From contig JBPPNC010000204.1 of assembly GCA_051306365.1 (NCBI GenBank), positions 1 to 24,837 of the forward strand: a DNA stretch of 24,837 bases, read 5' to 3'. Below the pieces are notes generated by a model. That model had not been told where the DNA came from and searched no databases. It worked only from the letters and a program-made list of their open reading frames with translations. Position 1 is the first letter of the stretch. Each line of letters starts with the position of its first letter. The DNA is from Svornostia sp051306365 (GTDB lineage: Bacteria; Actinomycetota; Thermoleophilia; Solirubrobacterales; Solirubrobacteraceae). Below, in pieces: positions 1 to 7,082 of the stretch. The position numbers and the translations under genes were made by a program.

Positions 1-1
1 G

Positions 2-661
2 TGGCTCGCGGAGTGGGTGTTCGCCGACGTCCTCTACGCCACGCTGGTCGGTCTGGCGCTCGGCGGGCTGGTCGGTCGCGGCCTGGCGATCGCCGTGTCC
101 CGGCTGCACGCGCGCGGAATCCTCGTCCCGCAGCTCGACGGCTGGCTGGCGATGGCCAGCGTGCTCGTGCTCTACGGGCTCACGGAGATCGCGGGGGCGT
201 ACGGGTTCCTCGCCGCGTTCGCCGGTGGCCTGGCGTTCCGCAGGTATGAGCGTCACCACGATTTCCACGCGCGAGTGCACCACGGGGCCCGCACGGTGGA
301 GCAGTTCGCCGAACTGGCGATCGTGCTGCTGCTCGGCAGCACCGTGACCCTCGCCGGGCTCCAGGCGCCGGGCGTCGGCGGCTGGCTGCTTGCGGCGATC
401 CTGCTTCTGGCGATCCGGCCGCTGCTCACGATCGTCGCGCTCGCCCCGCTGAAGCTCCCGCTCGCCGAGCGCGCGTTCATCGGCTGGTTCGGGATCCGCG
501 GGATAGGCTCGTTCTACTACGTCGCCGTCGGGATCGGCAGCGGGGCGCTCGCCACGGGGGAGGCGGAACTCGTGTACTGGACCGTCGTGGCGTGCACCGG
601 CGCCTCGATCATCCTCCACGGCGTGACCTCGACACCGGTGGTCAGGCGGCTCGGGCTCTGA
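2..661 (+). CDS. Cation:proton antiporter, C-terminal part (partial)
   Basis: The reading frame is open from base 2 to a TGA at 659-661, so the gene begins before the window; about 219 residues are visible. The protein is very hydrophobic, with several successive membrane segments. It contains a stretch reading FIGWFGIRGIGSFYY, which matches the conserved late transmembrane motif (GWFGxRGIGSxYY) of NhaP-type CPA antiporters that exchange Na+ or K+ for protons across the cytoplasmic membrane. It ends just after the last membrane helix, with no cytosolic TrkA-like tail visible. The ion preference cannot be read from the sequence. It is separated from efp by 90 bases and is probably not part of that operon. 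Confidence 0.85.
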   Translation, partial: WLAEWVFADVLYATLVGLALGGLVGRGLAIAVSRLHARGILVPQLDGWLAMASVLVLYGLTEIAGAYGFLAAFAGGLAFRRYERHHDFHARVHHGARTVEQFAELAIVLLLGSTVTLAGLQAPGVGGWLLAAILLLAIRPLLTIVALAPLKLPLAERAFIGWFGIRGIGSFYYVAVGIGSGALATGEAELVYWTVVACTGASIILHGVTSTPVVRRLGL

Positions 662-662
662 C

Positions 663-674
663 GACCGGCCGGTC
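663..674. repeat. 12-bp perfect palindrome after the antiporter
   Basis: GACCGGCCGGTC reads the same on both strands and lies two bases after the antiporter stop codon. It could be part of a terminator or an operator, but no T-run follows, and such palindromes also arise by chance in DNA this GC-rich. Confidence 0.25.
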
Positions 675-735
675 CGCGGGGTTCTCCGAGGGCGCCCGCC
701 AGACATGCTCCGTGCGCACGCGATGTCGCAGCAAG

Positions 736-741
736 TAGCCT
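736..741 (+). promoter_or_regulatory. Candidate -10 box of the efp operon
   Basis: TAGCCT fits the actinobacterial TANNNT -10 pattern and ends 10 bases before the efp ATG. No Shine-Dalgarno sequence lies between, so transcription would begin only a few bases before the start codon. No -35 element is clear. Confidence 0.45.
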
Positions 742-751
742 GCCTGGCGGC

Positions 752-1312
752 ATGATCAGCACGAACCAGCTCAAGAACGGCAACCACATCGAGGTCGACG
801 GGATCATCTACAAGGTGGTGGAGTTCCAGCACGTCAAGCCCGGCAAGGGGCCGGCGTTCGTGCGCACGAAGCTGCGCCGCTCCACGGATGGCAACGTGAT
901 CGACAAGACCTTCCGCGCGGGCGAGAAGTTCCGGGCGGTCCGCACCGAGGCGCGCAAGATGCAGTTCCTCTACGCCGACGGTGATGACGCGCACTTCATG
1001 GACACCGGCTCCTTCGAGCAGATGGCGATCCCGGAGGCCGTGCTGAAGGACGCGCTGCGGTGGACGAAGGCCAGCGACGAGGTCGACGTGCTGTTCATCG
1101 ACGGCCAGCCGTCGGATCTCCAGCTGCCCGCGTCGGTCGAGCTCGAGGTCACCCAGACCGAGCCGGGCCTGCGCGGCGACACCGCGTCCGGTGGCGGCAA
1201 CAAGCCCGCGACGCTCGAGACGGGCGCCACGATCCAGGTGCCGCTGTTCGTGAACATCGGCGACCGTGTCAAGGTCCAGACCTCCTCCGGCGATTACATG
1301 TCGCGCGCGTAG
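752..1312 (+). CDS. efp: Translation elongation factor P
   Basis: EF-P binds between the ribosomal P and E sites and relieves stalling at polyproline stretches. The 186-residue length is typical of the family. The N-terminal KOW-like domain carries the tip loop PGKGPAF, with Lys32 at the position that is post-translationally modified in many bacteria. The following sequence (FRTKLRR-type, then FLYADGDDAHFMD and the two C-terminal OB folds ending in GDRVKVQTSSGDYMSRA) is canonical. The ATG at 752 is chosen because it begins the normal EF-P N-terminus (MISTNQLKNG). No epmA/earP-type modification gene is seen in the window. It is the first gene of a tightly packed block: its TAG stop shares one base with the nusB GTG. 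Confidence 0.97.
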   Translation: MISTNQLKNGNHIEVDGIIYKVVEFQHVKPGKGPAFVRTKLRRSTDGNVIDKTFRAGEKFRAVRTEARKMQFLYADGDDAHFMDTGSFEQMAIPEAVLKDALRWTKASDEVDVLFIDGQPSDLQLPASVELEVTQTEPGLRGDTASGGGNKPATLETGATIQVPLFVNIGDRVKVQTSSGDYMSRA

Positions 1313-1728
1313 TGAGCCGCCGCACCGACCAGCGTCGCGCCGCCGTCTTCGCCCTGTACCAGGCCCAGCTCACGAACCGCGAGCTGGACGACGTCTTCGA
1401 GCGTGACGCGTCGCTGTTCACCCGGGCGCTCGCCCACGCCACCCAGGACTACGCCGACGATCTCGACGCGGTGATCTCGCGCCACGCGCACGGGTGGACG
1501 ATCGACCGCATCGCGCCGCTCGAGCGCGCGATCCTGCGGGTCGCGCTGCTGGAGATGCTCCACCCTGACGCCGCGCCGGCGGACACGGCGATCCCGCCGG
1601 AGGGCGCGATCGACGAGGCGGTCGAGACCGCGAAGACCTTCTCCGGGGCCGATGCACCGGGGTTCGTCAACGGGATCCTCTCGGCGGCGCTGCGCGAGAT
1701 CCGTGAGACTTCCCCGCAGGATGCCTGA
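1312..1728 (+). CDS. nusB: Transcription antitermination factor NusB
   Basis: NusB pairs with NusE (ribosomal protein S10) on boxA RNA to prevent premature termination, mainly in rRNA operons. The 138-residue product begins SRRTDQRRAAVFALYQ, the standard NusB start in which an Arg-rich tip leads into the first helix. It ends with a VETAKTFSGADAPGFVNGILSAALRE-like block (family pattern: A..f......FVNGiL). The GTG at 1312 overlaps the efp stop by one base, which indicates translational coupling, and gives the normal family length of about 140 residues. The end overlaps xseB by eight bases. The efp-nusB adjacency is common in Gram-positive lineages. Confidence 0.94.
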   Translation: MSRRTDQRRAAVFALYQAQLTNRELDDVFERDASLFTRALAHATQDYADDLDAVISRHAHGWTIDRIAPLERAILRVALLEMLHPDAAPADTAIPPEGAIDEAVETAKTFSGADAPGFVNGILSAALREIRETSPQDA

Positions 1729-1942
1729 TCCGACCGCCGATCCCGGAGCCGCGCTCGATCCGCTCGTCGAGCGCCTGGAGCGCGCCGCCGAGCAGCTGCG
1801 CTCCGGCGACCTGAGCGCCGACGCCGCCGCCACCGTCGTGGAGGACTGCGCGGCCGTCGCGTCACAGGCCGCGGCGGAGCTCGAGCGTCGCGCGCGGGCG
1901 GCGGCCAGCGAGCCGATTCCCGGGCAGGACAGCCTGTTGTAG
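1721..1942 (+). CDS. xseB: Exodeoxyribonuclease VII small subunit
   Basis: This 73-residue acidic and alanine-rich helical protein matches the XseB pattern: a helix reading LVERLERAAEQLRSGDLSADAA-like, in which the G-(D/E)-L turn after an amphipathic helix is the family signature, then a second coiled helix with AAELERRARAA. XseB subunits wrap XseA to form exonuclease VII, which degrades single-stranded DNA in both directions. The ATG at 1721 lies inside the end of nusB, and the stop overlaps the ispA start. The large subunit gene xseA, which usually lies immediately upstream, is absent here. The family is short and weakly conserved, so the call leans partly on position. Confidence 0.72.
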   Translation: MPDPTADPGAALDPLVERLERAAEQLRSGDLSADAAATVVEDCAAVASQAAAELERRARAAASEPIPGQDSLL

Positions 1943-2832
1943 TGCCGGGACCTGGGGGCTACCCCGACGACCTGCGCGAGCTCGTCGAAGCCGAGCTGCG
2001 CACGTTGCCGTTGGGGGAGAACGGCGGCCAGGACGCCGCGGGCCTCCTCGAGGCGATGCGGTACTCGCTGCTCGCGGGCGGCAAGCGGGTGCGGCCGGTG
2101 CTCGCACTGGCGACGGCGCGTGCCCTCGGCCGCGGCGAGCGCGAGGTGCTGCCGCTCGCCCTGGCGGTCGAGCTCATCCATACCTACTCGCTGATCCACG
2201 ACGACCTGCCGGCGATGGACGACGACGACCTGCGCCGCGGGCGGCCGACGTGTCACGTCGCGTTCGGCGAGGACGTGGCGATTCTCGCGGGCGACGCGCT
2301 GTACGCCGAGGCGTTCCGTCTGGTCTTGACCCAGCAGCGGGGCGACCCGGCGGCCGTGCTGCGCGCGGTCGCCGAGCTGGCGGGGGCCACCGGGGTGAGC
2401 GGCATGGTCGGCGGGCAGTACCTCGACGTCGCGACCCAGGCGCCCGAAGGGCCGGACGGCCTGCGCCGTCTGCACGCGCTGAAGACCGGGCGACTCATCG
2501 TCGCGTCCGTCGAGTGCGTACTCCTCATCAGCGGTATGTCGGAACCTGCGACAATCCCGTTTCGCGATTTTGCGGCCGAGCTGGGCGTGCTGTTCCAGAT
2601 CGTCGACGACATCCTCGACGTGACCGGAACGGACGACGCCTTGGGAAAGCCGCGGGGCAGCGACGAGCGACACGGCAAACGGACGTACGTCAGTGAGTTC
2701 GGGCTCGACCGGGCCCGGGACCTGGCGGTGCAGTCCCACACACAGGCCCGGGCGCACCTCGCCGCGGCCGCCCCGGACGGGGCACCGGAGCTCGAGCAGA
2801 TCACCGACTTCATCTTCACCCGCACCTCATGA
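1942..2832 (+). CDS. ispA: Polyprenyl (farnesyl/geranylgeranyl) diphosphate synthase
   Basis: This enzyme condenses isopentenyl diphosphate with allylic diphosphates to make C15 or C20 prenyl diphosphates. The first aspartate-rich motif is DDLPAMDD at residues 87-94, followed by DDLRRG. The second is DDILD at 222-226, followed by a GKP...GK.TYV segment near 235-248. GGKRVRP at 46-52 is the pyrophosphate-binding loop. The length of 296 residues suits the IspA family. The four-residue insert in the first motif is typical of bacterial IspA-type enzymes, but product length (FPP or GGPP) cannot be decided by eye. The GTG at 1942 overlaps the xseB stop by one base, and the TGA overlaps the dxs ATG (ATGA). 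This places prenyl chain synthesis beside the first enzyme of the MEP pathway. Confidence 0.92.
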   Translation: MPGPGGYPDDLRELVEAELRTLPLGENGGQDAAGLLEAMRYSLLAGGKRVRPVLALATARALGRGEREVLPLALAVELIHTYSLIHDDLPAMDDDDLRRGRPTCHVAFGEDVAILAGDALYAEAFRLVLTQQRGDPAAVLRAVAELAGATGVSGMVGGQYLDVATQAPEGPDGLRRLHALKTGRLIVASVECVLLISGMSEPATIPFRDFAAELGVLFQIVDDILDVTGTDDALGKPRGSDERHGKRTYVSEFGLDRARDLAVQSHTQARAHLAAAAPDGAPELEQITDFIFTRTS

Positions 2833-4805
2833 CCAAACCCCCCGAGCGCCTTCTCGACAGCATCGACCGGCCGCAGGATCTCCATGGCCTGAGCGAGGCG
2901 AAGCTCGAGCAGGTCGCCCAGGAGGTGCGCGAGCACATCATCGATACGGTCGGGGAGATCGGCGGCCACTTCGGCGCCAATCTCGGCACGTGCGAGCTGG
3001 CCGTCGCGTTGCACTCCCTCATGGATTCGCCGCGGGACAAGATCCTGTGGGACGTCGGGCATCAGGCCTACCCCCACAAGATCCTCACGGGCCGGCGCGA
3101 CCAGCTGTCGACGATCCGCCAGTACGAGGGGCTCGCGCCGTTCTGCTCGATCCCCGAGAGCGAGCACGACATCATGGGCGCCGGCCACGCGTCGACGTCG
3201 ATCGGGTACGGCGTGGGCCTCGCAGAGGCGATGAAGCTGAACGGCGACGATCAGGCCGGGAAGGTCGTCGCGGTGATCGGCGACGGTTCGATGACCGGTG
3301 GTGTCGCGTTCGAGTCGATCCATCAGGCTGGTGGCCTGCAGACCCCGATGGTCGTGGTGCTCAACGACAACGGGATGTCGATCTCGCCGAACGTCGGCGC
3401 GCTGTCGGGCTACTTCAACCGCATCCGTCTGAATCCGAAGCTCTGGCACGCGCGGGAGGACGTCGAGCATGCGCTCACCGAGCTGCCTGCCGGCATCGGC
3501 TCGCGGATCGGGCGGCTCGGCCCGCAGCTGAAGGAGTCCCTGAAGGCCTTCTGGGCGCCGGGACTGCTGTGGGAGGACCTCGGGTGGGCGTACGTCGGCA
3601 TCATCGACGGCCATGACGTCCGCGCGCTCCGGGTCGCGCTGCGCAAGGCGCTGGACGCGCAGCGGCCCGTCGTCGTGCACGTCGCGACGGTGAAGGGCAA
3701 GGGCTTCGCGCCTGCCGAGGACGGTGGCCTGGAGGGCATGGAGCAGTGGCATGCCGCCAAGCCGAAGTCGATCACCAACCGGGCGCCGACGATCGTCAGC
3801 AAGGCGAAGCCGAAGCCCCCTGGGCCGGCCGCACCCCCGCAGTACACGAAGGTCTTCGGCGAGCAGCTCGTCCGTGAGGCCCAGCGCGACCCGCGGGTCA
3901 TCGGGATCACCGCCGCGATGAACTCGGGCACCGGCCTGAACATTCTGCAGAAGGCGATGCCGGACCGCTACTTCGACGTCGGTATCGCCGAGCAGAACGC
4001 GATCCTGTTCGCCGCCGGCCTCGCGCTCGAGGGCGTCAAGCCCGTGGCGGCGATCTACTCGACGTTCCTCCAGCGCGCCTTCGACCAGATCGTCCACGAC
4101 GTGTGCCTCCAGCGCCTGAACGTCGTGTTCGCCATGGACCGCGCGGGCCTGGTCGGCGACGACGGGCCCACGCACCACGGCGCGTTCGACATCTCCTACC
4201 TGCGCTGCCTGCCGAACATGGTGCTGGCCGCACCGCGTGACGAGGCGCTGCTCGTCGACCTGCTCCACACGTCGCTCGTGTACGACGACGGGCCGGTCGG
4301 GCTGCGCTACCCGCGCGGGGAGGCCGTCGGTGTTCCGCTGCCGGTCACGCCGCGGGAGATCCCGATCGGCACCGGCGAGGTGCTGCGTGAGGGCGACCGC
4401 GTGGCGATCCTCGGCTACGGCGCGGGCGTGCAGAAGGGCCTGGAGGCCGCGGACATCCTCGCCGAGCGCGGTATGGACGTCACCGTCGCCGACGCGCGGT
4501 TCGCCAAGCCCATCGACGTCGGGCTCGTGGCGCAGCTCGCGGCCGAGCACGAGCTGCTGGTCACGGTCGAGGAGAATGTCCTCGCCGGCGGCTTCGGCTC
4601 TGCGGTGTGGGAGGCGCTCAACGACGCGGGCGTCTCTGGCTCGACGGCGCGGATCCTGCGCGTCGGCTTGCCCGACCGCTACGTCACGCACGGTAAGCCC
4701 GCGCTCCTGCACGCCGAGGTCGGTTTCACCGGCGAGCGGATCGCCGAGCGCATCGCGGCGGCCGTCGGCGACACGTCGAGCTTCGAGCCTGTCACCGCCG
4801 AGTAG
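2829..4805 (+). CDS. dxs: 1-deoxy-D-xylulose-5-phosphate synthase
   Basis: DXS is a thiamine-diphosphate enzyme that joins pyruvate and glyceraldehyde 3-phosphate in the first step of the MEP isoprenoid pathway. The 658 residues carry the N-terminal GGHFGANLGTCELAVALH block with the substrate-binding His, the ThDP/Mg motif GDGSMTGG with NDN about 30 residues later, and the following MSISPNVG. The catalytic Glu388 sits in GIAEQNA, followed by YSTFLQRAFDQ and DRAGLVG..G.THHGAFD, then the transketolase C-terminal domain. The usual DXS motif is EQHA; here residue 390 is Asn instead of His. The ATG overlaps the ispA stop by four bases, so the two are probably translated together. A GC-rich hairpin follows the stop. 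Confidence 0.95.
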   Translation: MTKPPERLLDSIDRPQDLHGLSEAKLEQVAQEVREHIIDTVGEIGGHFGANLGTCELAVALHSLMDSPRDKILWDVGHQAYPHKILTGRRDQLSTIRQYEGLAPFCSIPESEHDIMGAGHASTSIGYGVGLAEAMKLNGDDQAGKVVAVIGDGSMTGGVAFESIHQAGGLQTPMVVVLNDNGMSISPNVGALSGYFNRIRLNPKLWHAREDVEHALTELPAGIGSRIGRLGPQLKESLKAFWAPGLLWEDLGWAYVGIIDGHDVRALRVALRKALDAQRPVVVHVATVKGKGFAPAEDGGLEGMEQWHAAKPKSITNRAPTIVSKAKPKPPGPAAPPQYTKVFGEQLVREAQRDPRVIGITAAMNSGTGLNILQKAMPDRYFDVGIAEQNAILFAAGLALEGVKPVAAIYSTFLQRAFDQIVHDVCLQRLNVVFAMDRAGLVGDDGPTHHGAFDISYLRCLPNMVLAAPRDEALLVDLLHTSLVYDDGPVGLRYPRGEAVGVPLPVTPREIPIGTGEVLREGDRVAILGYGAGVQKGLEAADILAERGMDVTVADARFAKPIDVGLVAQLAAEHELLVTVEENVLAGGFGSAVWEALNDAGVSGSTARILRVGLPDRYVTHGKPALLHAEVGFTGERIAERIAAAVGDTSSFEPVTAE

Positions 4806-4808
4806 CGG

Positions 4809-4826
4809 CGCGCCCATCAGGGCGCG
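4809..4826 (+). terminator. Hairpin after dxs
   Basis: CGCGCCC and GGGCGCG form a perfect 7-bp stem around the loop ATCA, starting four bases after the dxs stop codon. Only a weak TGCTTG follows, so it is a candidate terminator or 3'-end stabilising stem rather than a textbook one. Confidence 0.45.
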
Positions 4827-5116
4827 TGCTTGACGCGACGACGCAGGTCGCGTGCAGGCGCACGCGGACCTCGGTGACGGCCGAGCCCCGTCCCGGGGCG
4901 GGCGTCGCCGCGGCGCTCGGCGTAGCCGACGACCACGGCTGCCGAGCCGCGCGCCGGGGTACGCGTGGTCGTGCTGGGGCGGAACGTGTCGAGGTACTGC
5001 GCGAGCGTCCCCAGCCAGAAGTACGGGTCATCGGTCGTACGCCGGCCGCCGGTCTGCCGAGGGCACGTGGTGACCATGAGGTCGTCCATGCCCCGCGTGT
5101 GCGCAGCGCGAACGCT
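4817..5116 (-). pseudogene. Possible C-terminal relic of a UvrD-like helicase gene
   Basis: On the minus strand an open frame runs from about 5116 to a TGA at 4817-4819, with its first ATG at 5089. It begins with SVRAAHTRGMDDLMVTTCP. This resembles helicase motif VI and the following strand of superfamily I helicases (pattern YVAxTRAxDDLxxT), with the Tyr-Val-Ala changed. Then come DDPYFWLGTLAQYL and a low-complexity basic tail. Nothing before motif VI is present: upstream lies a terminator hairpin. If real, this is the stump of a deleted helicase gene. It could also be a small unknown protein (MDDLMVTT..., 90 residues) or a chance frame. Confidence 0.3.
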
Positions 5117-5122
5117 TAAAGA

Positions 5123-5150
5123 GAAACGGCCCGCTAGCGCGGGCCGTTTC
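5123..5150. terminator. Strong intrinsic terminator, probably bidirectional
   Basis: A 12-base arm (GAAACGGCCCGC) and its exact complement flank the loop TAGC. Read on the minus strand, the stem is followed by TTTCTCTTTAAG, a good U-tract; on the plus strand only GTTTCTGG follows. It is therefore best suited to end a minus-strand transcript coming from the region 5150-5290, or to stop read-through in both directions between dxs and tlyA. Confidence 0.7.
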
Positions 5151-5291
5151 TGGGGAGGAGAGATACTGCTATGTGATGGGTCTGTCTCTTTGTGGAGCGA
5201 TGAGGGAAGTTCGTTGGAGGCCCGCTCCGCGCTGTGCGCGATCTGCGTTCATCCGATGAACAGGAGTCTGCACGGTGGCGAGCCGGAACGG

Positions 5292-5307
5292 TGTGAGCTA
5301 GGTCACA
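5292..5307. promoter_or_regulatory. CRP/GlxR-type operator palindrome
   Basis: TGTGAGCTAGGTCACA is a perfect match to TGTGA-N6-TCACA and also to the tighter actinobacterial pattern TGTGANNTANNTCACA bound by GlxR and mycobacterial Crp. Its centre is about 80 bases before the tlyA start, a normal distance for an upstream activator site if tlyA is leaderless. It could also serve a minus-strand transcript. The binding protein is inferred; no CRP gene is in the window. Confidence 0.6.
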
Positions 5308-5365
5308 GCGCCTGCAACCGATCGTGCGGGTGTCCACGTTTTCGCTGGATTTGCAGGTCTTCGGG

Positions 5366-5371
5366 TACCGT
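5366..5371 (+). promoter_or_regulatory. Candidate -10 box of tlyA
   Basis: TACCGT fits TANNNT and ends eight bases before the tlyA GTG. No Shine-Dalgarno sequence fits between, which points to a leaderless or nearly leaderless message. Confidence 0.5.
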
Positions 5372-5379
5372 TCTCGCCC

Positions 5380-6171
5380 GTGACCCGGGTCCGCCTCGAT
5401 GCGCTGCTGGCCGAGCGCGGCCTGTTCCCCTCGCGGTCCCGTGCGGCGGCCTCTGTGATGGCCGGTGAGGTCCGGATCGGCGCCCACGGTGAGCGGGCGA
5501 GCAAACCCGGGCAGATGGTCGACCCAGCCGTCGAGCTGCACGTCGACGAGCGCCCGCGCTACGTCTCGCGGGGGGGCGAGAAGCTCGCGAACGCGGTCGA
5601 GAGGCTCGGGCTCGACCCGGCCGGCCGGCGGTGCCTCGACGTCGGCGCGTCGACGGGCGGTTTCACCGACGTCCTGCTGCAGCGAGGGGCCGAGCACGTC
5701 GTCGCGCTGGACGTCGCGTACGGGGAGCTGGACTGGTCGCTGCGCAGCGACGAACGGGTCACGGTCATCGAGCGAACGAACGCACGGGGCATCTCTCCCG
5801 GTGATCTGCCGTACCGTCCCGGGCTCATCGTGGTCGACGTGTCCTTCATCTCGCTCACCAAGGTCCTGCCCGCGGTCCTGGCGTGCGCGGACACGCCGTT
5901 CGACGCGCTCGCCATGGTCAAGCCCCAGTTCGAGATGGGACGCGGCCGCGTGGGCAAGGGCGGCGTCGTGCGTGATCCCGACGACCGCCGCGAGGCACTG
6001 GTGACGGTGGCCACGTCCGCGCGTGCGGAGGGAGCCTCCGTGCTCGGCTTTGCATCCTCCGGCCTGCCGGGGCCGAAGGGCAACCGCGAGAGCTTCGTCT
6101 GGCTTGCCGAAGCCGGGCGCGAGGGTGATCGTGACGACCTCGAGGCCGCCGCGCGAGAGGTCGAGCCGTGA
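5380..6171 (+). CDS. tlyA: TlyA family rRNA 2'-O-methyltransferase / hemolysin
   Basis: In mycobacteria TlyA methylates ribose 2'-hydroxyls in 16S and 23S rRNA and sets capreomycin sensitivity. The 263 residues show an N-terminal S4 RNA-binding domain (roughly 1-60, beginning RVRLDALLAERGLFPSR) and then an FtsJ-like Rossmann fold. The fold contains YVSRGGEKL, the SAM-binding DVGASTGGFTDVLLQRGA, DVSFISL and MVKPQFE, which together supply the K-D-K-E catalytic set expected of 2'-O-methyltransferases. The GTG at 5380 follows a -10 box directly and begins at the usual S4 start. The stop overlaps the nadK start (GTGA). The order tlyA-nadK-recN is the one found in mycobacteria. Confidence 0.93.
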   Translation: MTRVRLDALLAERGLFPSRSRAAASVMAGEVRIGAHGERASKPGQMVDPAVELHVDERPRYVSRGGEKLANAVERLGLDPAGRRCLDVGASTGGFTDVLLQRGAEHVVALDVAYGELDWSLRSDERVTVIERTNARGISPGDLPYRPGLIVVDVSFISLTKVLPAVLACADTPFDALAMVKPQFEMGRGRVGKGGVVRDPDDRREALVTVATSARAEGASVLGFASSGLPGPKGNRESFVWLAEAGREGDRDDLEAAAREVEP

Positions 6172-7022
6172 GTCGCGGCGTCACGGTCGTCTCGCATCAG
6201 CGGCCCGAGCAGGTCGCCCACGCCGTCGACCGGCTCATCGAGGCGGCGCGGACCTCCGGGGTCGAACTGCGCTTCGACCAGGAGGAGGCGTCGAAGCTCG
6301 GCATCGAGCCGATCCCGGGCGTCGTCGCGGTGGGCGCGCACCCGACCCAGGACGTCTCGCTGTGCGTTGCCCTCGGCGGCGACGGGACCATCCTCCGCGG
6401 CCTGCGACGCTATGCGGGCACCGGCGTTCCGGTGTTCGCCGTGAACTTCGGCGAGGTCGGCTTCCTCGCAACCGTGGAGCCGGAGGATCTGGACCAGGGC
6501 GCGTTCGAGCGCGCCTTCGCCGGGGAGTTCGAGCACCTCGCGCTGCCGGCGATCGCAGTCGAGGTGGGCGACGGCGTGCAGGTCGCGATCAACGACGTGT
6601 CGATCCAGCGCCGGATCGGCGAGCGGGTCGCCACGCTGGCGTACGGGCTGGGCGGGGAGGAGGTGGGGTCCGTGCGGTGCGACGGGCTCGTCGTGTGCAC
6701 GCCGGCCGGGTCCACGGGCTACAACCTGGCCAACGGCGGCCCGGTGCTGGCCTGGGGCGTGGAGGGGTATGGCGTCTCGTTCATCGCGCCGCACTCGTTC
6801 AACGCTCGCGCGCTGGTCGTGGCGCCGCACGATGTCCTGCACGTGCACAACCGCTCCGAGGAGCCGGTGGACATCTCGATCGACGGTCGCCCGGCCGGTC
6901 ACATCGATCCGCATGAGGAGGTCCATGCGCGCTTTCTCCGCGAGGCGACCGTGCTCGCACAGCTGCACGGGTCAAGCTTCTACCGCAGATTGCGGGAGAA
7001 GTTCGGACGACTCTCCTCGTAA
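6168..7022 (+). CDS. nadK: NAD kinase
   Basis: NAD kinase phosphorylates NAD to NADP using ATP or polyphosphate in the cytosol. The 284-residue protein has the catalytic GGDGT at residues 70-74, the NDV segment (NDVSIQRR), and the NAD-binding block CDGLVVCTPAGSTGYNLANGGPV-like with the conserved GSTGY. A C-terminal ISIDGRP follows in the usual place. The GTG start at 6168 overlaps the tlyA stop by four bases, implying coupled translation. Sixty bases separate its TAA from the recN start. No unusual residues were seen. Confidence 0.95.
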   Translation: MSRGVTVVSHQRPEQVAHAVDRLIEAARTSGVELRFDQEEASKLGIEPIPGVVAVGAHPTQDVSLCVALGGDGTILRGLRRYAGTGVPVFAVNFGEVGFLATVEPEDLDQGAFERAFAGEFEHLALPAIAVEVGDGVQVAINDVSIQRRIGERVATLAYGLGGEEVGSVRCDGLVVCTPAGSTGYNLANGGPVLAWGVEGYGVSFIAPHSFNARALVVAPHDVLHVHNRSEEPVDISIDGRPAGHIDPHEEVHARFLREATVLAQLHGSSFYRRLREKFGRLSS

Positions 7023-7069
7023 CTGCGGGTTTTCGGCCCGGAGGGCCCTGATCCGTCGGCGCGCGCTGG

Positions 7070-7075
7070 TAGACC
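7070..7075 (+). promoter_or_regulatory. Weak -10-like box before recN
   Basis: TAGACC lies seven bases before the recN GTG, at the same spacing as the other -10 boxes in this window, but lacks the final T of TANNNT. No ribosome binding site is visible. Confidence 0.3.
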
Positions 7076-7082
7076 GGTAGGC

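Noticed and set aside
2253..4817. Minus-strand open frame of 854 codons opposite ispA and dxs
   Set aside because: It is antisense to two clear genes, Arg/Asp/Leu-rich with no recognisable domain, and typical of third-position GC bias.
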